16,278 bases of DNA from Candidatus Methylomirabilota bacterium (GCA_016208645.1 JACQXP010000074.1:1-16278); one strand, 5' to 3'; shown: positions 1 to 6,697, numbered from the stretch's first letter. Notes: generated from the letters alone by a model not told the origin. A program made the numbers and translations.

Positions 1-1
1 C

Positions 2-1027
2 CTCGTCACCCCATACTATTTCCCCTCGGTCCGCGGCAACTCCATCACGGTCCAGCGGATCGAATCCGGCCTGCGGGATCAGGGCCTGACGGTGCAGGTC
101 TTCTCCCTGGACCAGCAGGACCCCGACGCGATCCTGGCCGGCCTCCGCCGCCTGCGCCCCGACGTGATCCATGGCTTTCACGCCACGAGGACCGGCCCGC
201 TGGTCGGAGCGGCCGGTCAGGACCTGGATGTCCCGGCCGTCATCACCCTGACCGGGACGGACGTGAACCTGGACCTCTTCGACCCCGCCTGCCGGCCGAT
301 CGTCCTGGAGGTCCTGGAGGCCGCGCGCGCCATCGTGGTATTCCACGCGTCCATCCGCGACAAGCTGGTCCGCGAGGTGCCGGCCACGGGTCCACGCATC
401 CGCGTCATCGGGCAGACCGTCCGCTGCGACGAGAAGGTCTATGACCTGCGGGGCAAGCTGGGCTTGGGCCCCGGCGATCTGGTCATCTTCCAGCCGGCCG
501 GGATCCGCCGGGTGAAGAACATCCCGTTCGTGATCCCGCCCCTCACGACGCTGCAGCGCCGGCATGCGAACCTCAGGTACGTGCTCGCGGGGCCGGTCAT
601 CGAGGCGGACGAGGGGGAACAGGTAGAGGCCAGGCTCCGGGAGCGACCCTGGGCCTTCTACCTCGGCGCCGTGAGCCACGAGGAGATCTGCGCCATCCTG
701 TCCTCGGTCACGCTGGTGATCAACTCCTCCCTCTCCGAGGGTGGGATGTCCAACGCCGTCCTCGAGGCGATGAGCAAGGGGGTCCCCGTCCTGGCCTCGG
801 ACATCGACGGGAACCGCTCCGTCATCGTGGACGGGCAGGATGGGTTCCTGTTTCGCTCGGAAGCGGAGTTCCGGGAGAAGGCGGAGCGCCTCCTGGCGGA
901 CCCCGCCCTTCGCTACACCATGGGGCGGCGGGCCAGGCACAAGCTCGCGACCCACTTCAGACTCGAGGGCGAGATCGGCGGGTACCTGTCGCTCTACCAA
1001 TCCCTCACCACCGAACGGAGGATATAG
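2..1027 (+). CDS. Glycosyltransferase, GT-B fold, GT4-like (5' truncated by window)
   Basis: The reading frame is open from base 2, so the gene starts upstream of the window; the GTG at 92 is internal. About 341 residues are visible. The first visible residues (LVTPYYFPSVRGNS) are a typical GT4 N-terminal strand and glycine loop. Then come HGFHATR, LTGTDVN and, in the C-terminal Rossmann domain, SEGGMSNAVLEAMSKG followed by PVLASDIDGN, the nucleotide-sugar donor site. The acidic pair has eight residues between the glutamates (EGG form) instead of the usual seven. The combination LTGTD + EGG + LASxIDGN resembles the TIGR04348 group, which includes the selenosugar synthase SenB, but no senA or selD neighbour is visible, so the acceptor is unknown. 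The product would be a soluble cytoplasmic or membrane-associated enzyme. A LysR-type remnant follows 5 bp downstream. Confidence 0.88.
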   Translation, partial: LVTPYYFPSVRGNSITVQRIESGLRDQGLTVQVFSLDQQDPDAILAGLRRLRPDVIHGFHATRTGPLVGAAGQDLDVPAVITLTGTDVNLDLFDPACRPIVLEVLEAARAIVVFHASIRDKLVREVPATGPRIRVIGQTVRCDEKVYDLRGKLGLGPGDLVIFQPAGIRRVKNIPFVIPPLTTLQRRHANLRYVLAGPVIEADEGEQVEARLRERPWAFYLGAVSHEEICAILSSVTLVINSSLSEGGMSNAVLEAMSKGVPVLASDIDGNRSVIVDGQDGFLFRSEAEFREKAERLLADPALRYTMGRRARHKLATHFRLEGEIGGYLSLYQSLTTERRI

Positions 1028-1032
1028 GTCCC

Positions 1033-1428
1033 GTGGACCTGCGGGCGCTGGAGGTCTTCTGCAAGATCGTGGAGCTCCGGAGCTTCTCCCGGGCGGCCGA
1101 GGCCGTGTTCCTCACCCAGCCGACGGTGAGCGGGCACATCAAGGCCCTGGCCGACCATGCCGTGGACCCGGCCAGCCTGCGCGTGGTGCTGGAGGTCACC
1201 GGCAACGAGGCGGTCCGCCAGGCGCTCAAGGCCGGCGCCGGGATCGCCGTCATCTCCCGCCGCGCCATCGAGGATGACATCCGGTCCAGGGCGGTGACTC
1301 CCCTTCGCATCCAGGGGGTCCGGCTGATGCGGGAATTCTTCCTGGTCACCCACAAGAGCCGCTCGCGCTCTCCCCTGGGGAAAGCCTTCCTGTCCTTCCT
1401 CCAGCAAGCGGCGAAAGCCGCAGGCTAA
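1033..1428 (+). pseudogene. LysR-type transcriptional regulator with large internal deletion
   Basis: The GTG start at 1033 lies about 11 bp after a GGAGG at the end of the glycosyltransferase gene. The frame encodes 131 residues against about 300 for the family. Residues 1-40 are a normal LysR winged-helix DNA-binding domain (ALEVFCKIVELRSFSRAAEA, then TQPTVSGHIKAL). At about residue 40 the sequence jumps directly to the far C-terminal end of the effector domain (AVDPASLRVVLEVTGNEAVR, then GAGIAVISRRAIEDDI). The linker helix, all of effector subdomain II and much of subdomain I are missing. The frame is intact across the junction, so a clean in-frame deletion of about 170 codons is likely, perhaps between similar stretches encoding ALxDH. 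It could be dead, a DNA-binding mini-repressor, or an assembly collapse. A LysE-type exporter lies downstream, a classic partner of LysR regulators. Confidence 0.75.
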
Positions 1429-1438
1429 CTGACCGCGA

Positions 1439-1532
1439 ATGGCTCATGGCGTATGGCCTATGGCCGATCGCGTATCGCGTATGGTTCAGACCGTCATCAG
1501 AAGCCATACGCAATACGCCATAAGCCATAAGC
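1439..1532. repeat. Degenerate period-7 word array with inverted arms (ATGGC+NN)
   Basis: The left arm (1439-1487) is seven consecutive 7-bp units, each ATGGC or a one-base variant followed by a variable dinucleotide. The right arm (1503-1532) is four units of the complementary word GCCAT + NN in strict 7-bp register. The arms are inverted, so the transcript could form an imperfect long hairpin between the LysR remnant and the exporter gene. There is no T-tract. A short satellite follows, with three copies of GGGAATGC at 1539, 1548 and 1571. Confidence 0.85.
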
Positions 1533-1607
1533 GGCGGAGGGAATGCAGGGAATGCTGCAAGTCAAACGGGGGGAATGCAATGGAGCGAAGGGGCTGAGGG
1601 AACCCAG

Positions 1608-2285
1608 ATGATCGAGGTAGTCGTGAGTGGCTGGCTGATCGGCGTGGCCATCGCCCTGCCCGTCGGGCCCGTCATCACGGAGATCATCCGCCGGGGCCTG
1701 CGCGCCGGATTCCTCCCCGCCTGGCAGGTGGGCCTGGGCGCCGCCGCCTCCCACGCGATCCTCGTCTCCCTCACGCTCCTCGGCGTGGTGGCCCTCCTGG
1801 ATCGGCCGATCTGGCACAGCATCCTGGGCGGCGCGGGCGTCCTGGTGCTCGGCTACCTGGGCGTGGACGCGCTGCGGGCCAGCACGGTCCTCCCGGCCGC
1901 CGAGGACGCCGCCCCGGCCGGCCGGCCTGCCCTGTCTGCCGTCGCACAGGCAGGCGCGACGCACGCGGCGCAGGCAGGGCACCCCTTCCTGGTGGGGTTC
2001 GGCATCGGGATCGCCAACCCCATCACCCTGCTCTGGTTCCTGACGGTCGGCGGGGCGTTGATCGCCGCGCATGGCGGGGGCAGGCCGGGGCCGCTCGCCG
2101 TCGCCTTCGGGGTGAGCTTCGTGAGCGGGGTTCTCTGCTGGGACACGGTGGTGGCGACCCTGGCGGGCTACGGGCGGCGGTGGATGGGACGGGCGACGCT
2201 CCGGACGATCAACGTGATTGCAGGCGTGGTCTTCTTCGGCTTTGCGGTTCGCCTCCTCTGGAAGCTCGCCCAGACTCTCCGCTGA
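1608..2285 (+). CDS. LysE/RhtB-family amino-acid exporter
   Basis: Start ATG 1608 is preferred because GAGGG lies 8-9 bp upstream; an in-frame ATG at 1575 would add 11 polar residues from a repeat-rich region. The protein has 225 residues, typical of LysE-type translocators, with about six hydrophobic segments (roughly 5-25, 38-62, 69-90, 126-150, 160-183, 198-221). The N-terminal signature is present: ALPVGPVITEIIRRGLRAG, then AWQVGLGAAASHAI. The second-half motif GFGIGIANPITLLWFL matches the conserved NP-containing segment of the family. Residues 91-125 form an alanine-rich, poorly conserved cytoplasmic loop. Family members export lysine, arginine, threonine or homoserine lactones by proton antiport across the inner membrane; the substrate cannot be read from sequence. 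The broken LysR gene upstream may have been its regulator. Confidence 0.9.
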   Translation: MIEVVVSGWLIGVAIALPVGPVITEIIRRGLRAGFLPAWQVGLGAAASHAILVSLTLLGVVALLDRPIWHSILGGAGVLVLGYLGVDALRASTVLPAAEDAAPAGRPALSAVAQAGATHAAQAGHPFLVGFGIGIANPITLLWFLTVGGALIAAHGGGRPGPLAVAFGVSFVSGVLCWDTVVATLAGYGRRWMGRATLRTINVIAGVVFFGFAVRLLWKLAQTLR

Positions 2286-2302
2286 GGCAATCCCCAAAGA
2301 TG

Positions 2303-2315
2303 CCGGGACGCCCGG
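2303..2315. terminator. Small GC hairpin between convergent genes
   Basis: CCGGG-ACG-CCCGG lies in the 34-bp gap between the stop codons of the LysE-type exporter (+) and the methyltransferase (-). No T-tract follows in either direction, so this is only a weak terminator candidate. Confidence 0.25.
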
Positions 2316-2319
2316 TGAT

Positions 2320-3099
2320 TCACGTCCGGTCTCTTTGAGCCACCCGCCAGGTCAGGACCGCGCTCTGGCGCCGCATGGGGGCCACCAGGCGCGATCCCAC
2401 CCGCTGCAACTTCGTCTGGAGGTACCCCACCAGGCGCCGCTCCTGCTCCGGATCCGCGAGCCGCATCTGCTCCTTCCAGAAATCCACCGCCTCGGCCAGG
2501 TCCGCGAACGGCTGGTCGAAGTGGTAGCCGATGATCTGGACGTCGGCGTAGATCCCCAGGCTGTGGAGGAGCGTGACGGTCTTGAGGTAATCGTCCCGCG
2601 GCGGGTACGGCCGCCCGAGCAGGAGCGGGTACAGCTCGCCGAAGTAGAACTTCTCCGTGCCCGGCCCCACGTTCTGGACCAGGGCGATGGCCCGGCGCGC
2701 CAGCGGCTCGGCCGTGGTCAGAAAGCCCAGCAGGTCGGTGAAGATGGGTGACACGTTCGCCACAAGAATCAGATCGTGCGGAGGGACTTCGGTCTTCCCC
2801 CAGGCGGCCGGGATGCAGGTGACGTTCCGGAGGTGAGCATGGGCCAGGTTCTCCCGCAGTGCTTCCAGCATAGTCGGGGACGGCTCCATCGCCGTGACCG
2901 CTTCGACGGACCGGGCCAGCGGTAGGGTGAGGGCCCCCACGCCCGCTCCCACGTCGAGCACGGACCGGCAGCCGACCAGGACGGGCTCCAGGGCCTTCAG
3001 GGTCTGGGCCGGGAAGTCGCTGATCTGCACCGCCTGGTTGAACCAGCGGGCGCGGCGGGACGTCCAGAAGTGCTCGTCATGTTCGGAGCCGGAAGCCAC
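2320..3099 (-). CDS. Class I SAM-dependent methyltransferase
   Basis: The GTG at 3099 is chosen as start because GGAGG (complement of 3105-3109) sits 5 bp upstream; an in-frame ATG at 3153 would add 18 Pro/Ser/Gly-rich residues and has no ribosome site. The protein is 259 residues. Motif I, VLDVGAGVGALTLPLA (about residues 47-62), forms the SAM-binding glycine loop, and the acidic end of strand 2 follows in AVTAMEPSP. The segment DLILVANVSPIF is motif IV-like. The N-terminal HDEHFWTSRRARWFNQ is the cap helix region of small-molecule methyltransferases. The C-terminal half is helical (FWKEQMRLADPEQERRLVGY). The substrate cannot be inferred. A second, unrelated methyltransferase lies 140 bp upstream on the same strand. 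Confidence 0.85.
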   Translation of the reverse strand: MASGSEHDEHFWTSRRARWFNQAVQISDFPAQTLKALEPVLVGCRSVLDVGAGVGALTLPLARSVEAVTAMEPSPTMLEALRENLAHAHLRNVTCIPAAWGKTEVPPHDLILVANVSPIFTDLLGFLTTAEPLARRAIALVQNVGPGTEKFYFGELYPLLLGRPYPPRDDYLKTVTLLHSLGIYADVQIIGYHFDQPFADLAEAVDFWKEQMRLADPEQERRLVGYLQTKLQRVGSRLVAPMRRQSAVLTWRVAQRDRT

Positions 3100-3172
3100 G
3101 GGTCCCTCCGATGGATGGCCAGGATGACTGGACGGGCCGATCATACCGGGCATCGCGGCAGCCCGACAACGG

Positions 3173-3198
3173 AAAAGTCTCTCGGACGCGCATGAGAG
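3173..3198 (-). terminator. Hairpin with short T-run after methyltransferase
   Basis: Read on the minus strand, CTCTC, a 10-nt loop and GAGAG are followed two bases later by TTTT. This lies about 45 bp past the stop of the methyltransferase ending at 3242, so it is a plausible weak intrinsic terminator separating the two methyltransferase genes. Confidence 0.35.
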
Positions 3199-3241
3199 AG
3201 CAGGGGAGGCCGCGGCTGGTGGAGGCGTCTCGAGGGCGAAT

Positions 3242-3934
3242 TCAGCAGGCGCAGGTCTTGCGCGCGATGGCCAGCCACTCCCGGTGGGTGACGGGACCGC
3301 TGTCCGGGACCTCGGCCAGGTCCACCTCCTCCAAGGTGAGGAGGTCGAAGCGGTCGGGGGGCAGGAGGCCTCGCAGCTCGGCCTCGTCGAAGAAGTGGAT
3401 GAGCTTCCCTTTGGGATCCCGCCGCGTGCCCGGTTCCGGGCAGGCCTGCCAGGTGGTGTAGCCGGCCTCGCCGGTCGAGTAGTTGGCCAGGGCGAGAATC
3501 CCGCCGTCCCGCGTGAGTCGCCACAGTTGATTCACCATGGCCCGGCGGACGGGGGCCGGCTGGAGGTGAATCAGGTGAATGGCGACGGCGGCGTCAAAGG
3601 AGCCCGGCGGCAGGTTCGTCTCTGCCAGGTCGTCCCGGAGCAGCGTCAGGCGCAGGCCCTCGGCCTCCGCCCGCTGGCGGGCCCACCGCAGGGCATTCGC
3701 GCTGATCTCGGTCCCCGTCACCTCGAAACCCTCCCGGGCATACAGCAGGGCGTCGCGGCCGGAGCCGCACCCGGCCTCCAGGACGGTCCGCACCCCGTGG
3801 GCCCGAAAGACCCCCACCAGGCGGCGGCCGACCGACGTCGGCTCGGTCCCGTACACCAGGCCCTGCGCGTACCGCGCCTCCCAGTAGGCGGTCAGGCTGT
3901 CAGGCTCCACCACTCGCCCCATCCGGAGAGACAC
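3242..3934 (-). CDS. Class I SAM-dependent methyltransferase (TehB/Methyltransf_25-like)
   Basis: A GTG at 3934 gives 230 residues; ATG 3922 (residue 5) is an equally possible start, and neither has a good ribosome site. The N-terminal DSLTAYWEARYAQGLVYGTE is the usual entry helix and substrate lid of TehB/thiopurine-methyltransferase-like enzymes. Motif I is VLEAGCGSGRDALLYA (51-66), strand 2 ends in the acidic ribose contact GTEIS (E76), motif II-like RDDL is at 100-103, and FDAAVAIHLIHL covers motif IV. Such proteins methylate small molecules, including metalloids and thiols. The protein ends in Cys-Ala-Cys, a possible metal or thiol feature but unproven. A period-9 inverted repeat lies immediately upstream, in the 5' leader region. 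Confidence 0.85.
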   Translation of the reverse strand: MSLRMGRVVEPDSLTAYWEARYAQGLVYGTEPTSVGRRLVGVFRAHGVRTVLEAGCGSGRDALLYAREGFEVTGTEISANALRWARQRAEAEGLRLTLLRDDLAETNLPPGSFDAAVAIHLIHLQPAPVRRAMVNQLWRLTRDGGILALANYSTGEAGYTTWQACPEPGTRRDPKGKLIHFFDEAELRGLLPPDRFDLLTLEEVDLAEVPDSGPVTHREWLAIARKTCAC

Positions 3935-3948
3935 ACCAGAATCGATTT

Positions 3949-4021
3949 ATCCACAGATTACGCAGATTAGTTCGGAAGGATTTCCCCCGTGAAATCTGCG
4001 CAATCTGCGTAATCTGCGGAT
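3949..4021. repeat. Period-9 word array with 20-bp inverted arms (AATCTGCG+N)
   Basis: The right arm holds three consecutive 9-bp units of AATCTGCG plus one variable base (3992-4018). The left arm holds two complementary units, CACAGATTA and CGCAGATTA (3952-3969). Arms 3949-3968 and 4002-4021 are complementary over 20 bp with a single mismatch, around a 33-nt loop. This would form a stable hairpin between the LOG-family gene (ends 4047) and the next gene on the same strand. I recall near-identical words in many unrelated environmental genomes but cannot verify this here. Confidence 0.85.
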
Positions 4022-4046
4022 GATGTGGTCCCCAGGAGTTCTTGCC

Positions 4047-4535
4047 TCATCGGGCGCGGGATCGCGCCGCTTCCAGGGCCAGGGCCACGGCCTCCGCCGC
4101 ACCGGCGGCGCGCCGGATGGAATCCTCGCCCATCCCCTCGCGCTTCAGCTCCCACGTCCGCAGTCCGATGACGGGGATCCCTTCGATTTTTGCGAAGGCG
4201 ATCTCGGACAGCGTCCCGTAGCGACCGCCGATGGCGATCACCGCCTGGGCGGCCCGCACCACCAGGATGTTCCGCGCCTGGCCCAACCCGGTCGGGATGG
4301 CATAGGTGACGTGCGGGTTCGCGTCCGTCGGTCGCGTGCCGGGCAGGATGCCGATGGTGACCCCGCCCTTCCCGCGGGCGCCGCGACAGGCCGCCTCCAT
4401 CACGCCGCCCAGGCCGCCGCAGACCAGTGTCGCGCCGGCCGACGCGATCTCGGCACCGACCGCCTCGGCCAGGGCAGCCACGTCCGGCGGAGGATCATTC
4501 TCGCCGATGACCGCGATGACCACGGGCCGTTTCAT
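4047..4535 (-). CDS. TIGR00725 / LOG-family nucleotide-binding protein
   Basis: The ATG at 4535 is preceded by GAGGGG with a 5-bp spacer; a TTG one codon upstream is less likely. The 162-residue protein has a Rossmann-like layout: VVIAVIGE at the N-terminus, then CGGLGGVMEAACRGA (39-53), then GGRYGTLSEIAFAKIEG (103-119), which corresponds to the PGGxGTxxE phosphate-binding/catalytic motif of lysine-decarboxylase-like (LOG) proteins. The first residue of that motif is Ile-Gly-Gly rather than Leu-Pro-Gly, as is common in the TIGR00725 subgroup. LOG relatives hydrolyse nucleoside 5'-monophosphates to base and ribose phosphate; the activity of this subgroup is less certain. The gene stands alone between two inverted-repeat arrays. 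Confidence 0.82.
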   Translation of the reverse strand: MKRPVVIAVIGENDPPPDVAALAEAVGAEIASAGATLVCGGLGGVMEAACRGARGKGGVTIGILPGTRPTDANPHVTYAIPTGLGQARNILVVRAAQAVIAIGGRYGTLSEIAFAKIEGIPVIGLRTWELKREGMGEDSIRRAAGAAEAVALALEAARSRAR

Positions 4536-4549
4536 CAACGCCCCTCAAC

Positions 4550-4669
4550 GGAAAATGGAAAACCGACAACTGACAATGAAAAACGAGGGAAAACGGAGGC
4601 TGGGTGGAATCGCGACCTCCGAAGCTCCCCCGTTGTCAGTTTTGCATTGTCCGTTTGGAATTTGGAATT
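4550..4669. repeat. Period-7 word arrays in inverted arms (GACAAYN / CCAAATT type)
   Basis: The left arm (4550-4584) reads in 7-bp register as GGAAAAT, GGAAAAC, CGACAAC, TGACAAT, GAAAAAC. The right arm (4631-4669) reads CGTTGTC, AGTTTTG, CATTGTC, CGTTTGG, AATTTGG, which on the other strand is again GACAAC/GACAATG/CCAAACG-type words. The arms are AT-richer than the flanking genes and inverted relative to each other, about 45 bp apart. They fill the gap between the JAB peptidase and the LOG-family gene. Confidence 0.8.
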
Positions 4670-4690
4670 GGGGCCCGGCCTTCGGGCCCC
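4670..4690 (-). terminator. Strong GC hairpin at the end of the JAB gene
   Basis: GGGGCCCG, a 5-nt loop and CGGGCCCC form a perfect 8-bp stem whose first base overlaps the stop codon of the JAB gene. There is no T-tract after it (AATTCC follows on the minus strand), so it may be an RNA stabiliser or Rho-linked end rather than a classic intrinsic terminator. Confidence 0.45.
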
Positions 4691-5238
4691 TACTCCGGTC
4701 GGATCTCCACCGGGGTGGGTCCTTTGGTCTTGGCCATGAAGCCGACGGCATAGGGACAGACCAGGGGCACCCGGACGAGGGTCTCCCCCTCCTTGTGATA
4801 GGCGGCCATGCGGATGGCATAGCCGTTGACGCCCCCCGAAATCAGCCCGCCTTTCACGTATCCCCAGCGCTGTTTTCGGTGCCCGTCGTTGATGGCCACG
4901 ATGATGGAGGTGCCTTCGTCGCGGAAATCCTTCTGGTCCACGCCGGACAGCTTGGTGGTGGACTTCTTGTCGCCGTACATCGGGTGGGAATGGTAATCCC
5001 CGACCAGCTCCCACCGGGAGGTCGTGCGCACCGCCTCTTCCACCCGCTGGCTCCGGTGCCAGTCCATGTGCACCTCCTGGAACTTCCGCCGGGCCGCCTG
5101 GTAGGGGACGGCGAAGTCCACCATGATCCGATCGGGCTCGCGGTGTCCCAGCAGGATGCCCAAGCACTCGCGCCGGTATACCTCGATGCTAGAGACCAGG
5201 AGGCCGACAAAGGCATTTTCACTCAGATAGACTTCCAT
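4690..5238 (-). CDS. JAB1/MPN (JAMM) zinc isopeptidase-like protein
   Basis: The ATG at 5238 has GGAG 9 bp upstream. The protein has 182 residues. The JAMM set is visible: Glu24 in RRECLGILLG, His83 and His85 in GDYHSHP, and Ser98/Asp101 in LSGVD. This fits the zinc-ligand and catalytic layout of Mov34/MPN enzymes. The gap between HxH and the Asp is 15 residues, longer than the 10 found in RadC- and AMSH-type proteins, so the loop MYGDKKSTTK is an insertion. Known bacterial JAB proteins cleave C-terminal extensions from ubiquitin-like or sulfur-carrier proteins or process cysteine adducts; no ThiS/MoaD-like, E1 or E2 gene is in the window. There is no signal peptide, so it is likely cytoplasmic. 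Confidence 0.85.
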   Translation of the reverse strand: MEVYLSENAFVGLLVSSIEVYRRECLGILLGHREPDRIMVDFAVPYQAARRKFQEVHMDWHRSQRVEEAVRTTSRWELVGDYHSHPMYGDKKSTTKLSGVDQKDFRDEGTSIIVAINDGHRKQRWGYVKGGLISGGVNGYAIRMAAYHKEGETLVRVPLVCPYAVGFMAKTKGPTPVEIRPE

Positions 5239-5386
5239 GGAACTTCACTCCACGCGGTGCGCACTCACGCCATTCCCTGCCGTGCTTCCGAATCCGCCGG
5301 GCCGCGCCCCTGGGCTCGCCCAGAGGTCCCGGCGAGACAACCCACCATCCGATCCCGCGCGTCCGCTCCCGACCGCCAGGCCTTCT
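5239..5386. other. Intergenic spacer
   Basis: This 148-bp GC-rich gap upstream of the JAB gene holds its GGAG ribosome site. I see no convincing promoter, hairpin or repeat in it. Confidence 0.5.
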
Positions 5387-6181
5387 TCACGCGCCCGAGC
5401 GGCGGGCCAAGAGGCTCGTGGCCTGGTCCCGCACCGCATCCCGGGGAGACCCGGCAGCCACCGCCCGCAGATCCTGGCGCAAGAGGTAGGGGAGCAACCC
5501 CAGGACCACCCGCAGGGGGGTGGCCGGATTATTCGCCAGCGCCACCTTCACCGGGTACCGGGCGATCCAGCCATCGTCCTGGGCGATGACCTCCAGGACC
5601 TCCGGGCTGGCACGCCGCGAGGCTGCCAGCTTGACCACTTCGGCCTCGGTCAGGCGGGGATTCCCCAGGATCGTCCGGACCACCCGCGGATCGGGATCGA
5701 ACAGCAGCCGCTCCAGCAGTCTCGGGATCGGCCGCCGCGCCAGGGAGATCCGGAACCCCACCGCTTCCTTGGGGCGGGGCACCGTCTCGTCGTCTCGGGA
5801 AATCAGCCGGCGTTCCGGCGGGGCGGCCAGCCCTGCGCCGGCGCCAGCGTCCGTCTCCAGGACCCTCTGGACCGCCTCCAACTGCGCGGCTTCCAGGACG
5901 CGCGCCAATCGGCCGAAATCCAGCAGGCCCAGGCAGATCGTCAGTGCCCGGCGTTCCCCGGCGGCCACCCGATCCCACAAGACCGCGACGGTCCGCGCCG
6001 CGCCCTCGGGGGTCTGGCCTCTCAGGTGTTCTCCGAAGCGATGCAGGCGCAGGTCCGGGTCGCTGATCCCTCCCAGGAGCGCGAGGAGCCGATCCGTCTC
6101 CCGCCATGTCCGGAGTCGCCGGACAGCCTGCAGGCAGGTCTCCAGGGACTGCAACAGGCGGAGCCGGGCGGCGCCGTCCAT
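5387..6181 (-). CDS. Helical-repeat (HEAT / leucine-rich-repeat-variant-like) protein
   Basis: The frame is open back to a TTG at 6304, but the extra 41 residues are Pro/Arg-rich and look non-coding, so the ATG at 6181 (264 residues) is preferred; no start has a clear ribosome site. The protein is almost entirely helical. The C-terminal half has short repeats of about 25-40 residues: LLFDPDPRVVRTILGNPRLT, then ASPEVLEVIAQDDGWIARYP, then ALANNPATPLRVVLGLLPYL followed by RQDLRAVA. The NPxTP...LLPxLxxxDLRxLA pattern recurs, from memory, in hypothetical proteins of Desulfobacterota and neighbours. It has no catalytic motif and no signal peptide; a protein-interaction scaffold is a reasonable guess only. 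The gene lies just downstream of tRNA-Ala and may share its transcript. Confidence 0.7.
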   Translation of the reverse strand: MDGAARLRLLQSLETCLQAVRRLRTWRETDRLLALLGGISDPDLRLHRFGEHLRGQTPEGAARTVAVLWDRVAAGERRALTICLGLLDFGRLARVLEAAQLEAVQRVLETDAGAGAGLAAPPERRLISRDDETVPRPKEAVGFRISLARRPIPRLLERLLFDPDPRVVRTILGNPRLTEAEVVKLAASRRASPEVLEVIAQDDGWIARYPVKVALANNPATPLRVVLGLLPYLLRQDLRAVAAGSPRDAVRDQATSLLARRSGA

Positions 6182-6323
6182 AGGGGTATGGAAGCGAGGG
6201 TTCGCGGGACCGGAGGTCGGCGCGACGTGCGGCCGGACGACGATCCGCCGGGATCGTTCCACCGACCTGAGGGTCGAGGTTAGTCGGCTTGTGAGATCAG
6301 GCAACCGGGAGGCATTCGCACAG

Positions 6324-6340
6324 CCAAGCGTACCGCTTGG
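6324..6340 (-). terminator. Perfect 7-bp hairpin overlapping the tRNA 3' CCA end
   Basis: On the minus strand, CCAAGCG-GTA-CGCTTGG begins with the encoded CCA of tRNA-Ala. No T-run follows. It may be a processing or 3'-end signal rather than an intrinsic terminator. Confidence 0.4.
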
Positions 6341-6413
6341 TGGAGGGTAAGGGATTCGAACCCTCGACCTCCGCGTTGCGAACGCGGCGCTCTCCCAACT
6401 GAGCTAACCCCCC
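6338..6413 (-). tRNA. tRNA-Ala (anticodon CGC)
   Basis: This 76-nt cloverleaf can be drawn in full. The acceptor stem GGGGGGT pairs with ACCCTCC and contains the G3-U70 wobble that marks alanine tRNAs. The D-arm contains GCTCAGTTGGGAGAGC. The anticodon stem CCGCG/CGCGG encloses the loop TTCGCAA, giving anticodon CGC, which reads GCG. The T-arm is GAGGG-TTCGAAT-CCCTT. The discriminator is A73 and the CCA tail is encoded. A structured leader and a strong promoter lie upstream (6443-6624), and no tRNA-specific promoter is obvious between them. Confidence 0.96.
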
Positions 6414-6439
6414 TGGCCCGGCCTCCACGCTCGAGCGGT

Positions 6440-6589
6440 TCCGCACCGCCCGTTCGGCAGCATTCCTTCGATCCCGTTCACCCGAAGGCAACTCGGGGGC
6501 ACCCCACCTGGCCCGACCAAACGTGAGCCCGGCCGGCCCCCACATGCTTCTGAGCCTGTGCCTCAAGAGGGGGACCGCAGGTGCCTGAG
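6440..6589 (-). ncRNA. Candidate structured RNA, possibly 6S-like, upstream of tRNA-Ala
   Basis: A near-consensus promoter (6596-6624) drives about 150 nt without an open frame. The region folds as a rod: GCACC(U)GC at 6579-6586 pairs with GCGGUGC at 6443-6449. GGUCCC pairs with GGGAUC further in, and GGGGGC pairs with GCCCCC near the apex. The 3' strand of the lower bubble holds a local hairpin option, CCUUCG/CGAAGG. A closing stem, large internal bubble and long apical arm are the architecture of 6S RNA, but I cannot match primary sequence. It could also be just the leader of the tRNA precursor. A competing stem GGUCCCCC/GGGGGCC suggests alternative folds. Confidence 0.4.
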
Positions 6590-6595
6590 AGACTA

Positions 6596-6624
6596 ACTAT
6601 AGTCAATGCGCCTGGGGCTGTCCA
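6596..6624 (-). promoter_or_regulatory. Sigma70-type promoter for the structured RNA / tRNA-Ala
   Basis: The -35 TGGACA (complement of 6619-6624), a 17-bp spacer and the -10 TATAGT (complement of 6596-6601) place the start near 6589. The -35 box lies inside a small inverted repeat, CCTGG...CCAGG. Confidence 0.7.
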
Positions 6625-6697
6625 GGGGATTATGGAAGGAAGGGGGAAGGAATTTTCCTGGAGGTCTGACAAACTCGTAACAAGCTGAATCTAAATG

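Noticed and set aside
3949..4021. A CRISPR array
   Set aside because: Units are 9 bp and adjacent, with no spacer of 25 bp or more, and no cas gene is in the window; the arms are inverted, not direct.
6181..6304. The TTG-initiated N-terminal extension of the helical-repeat protein
   Set aside because: The extra 41 codons are Pro/Arg-rich without helical repeats and the TTG has no ribosome site, though the extension cannot be fully excluded.
6440..6589. SRP 4.5S RNA or glycine riboswitch in the tRNA leader
   Set aside because: A stretch CTCTCAGGC and a GAAGGAAUGC look suggestive, but the SRP GGAA-loop asymmetric motif and the glycine-riboswitch tandem cores are not complete.
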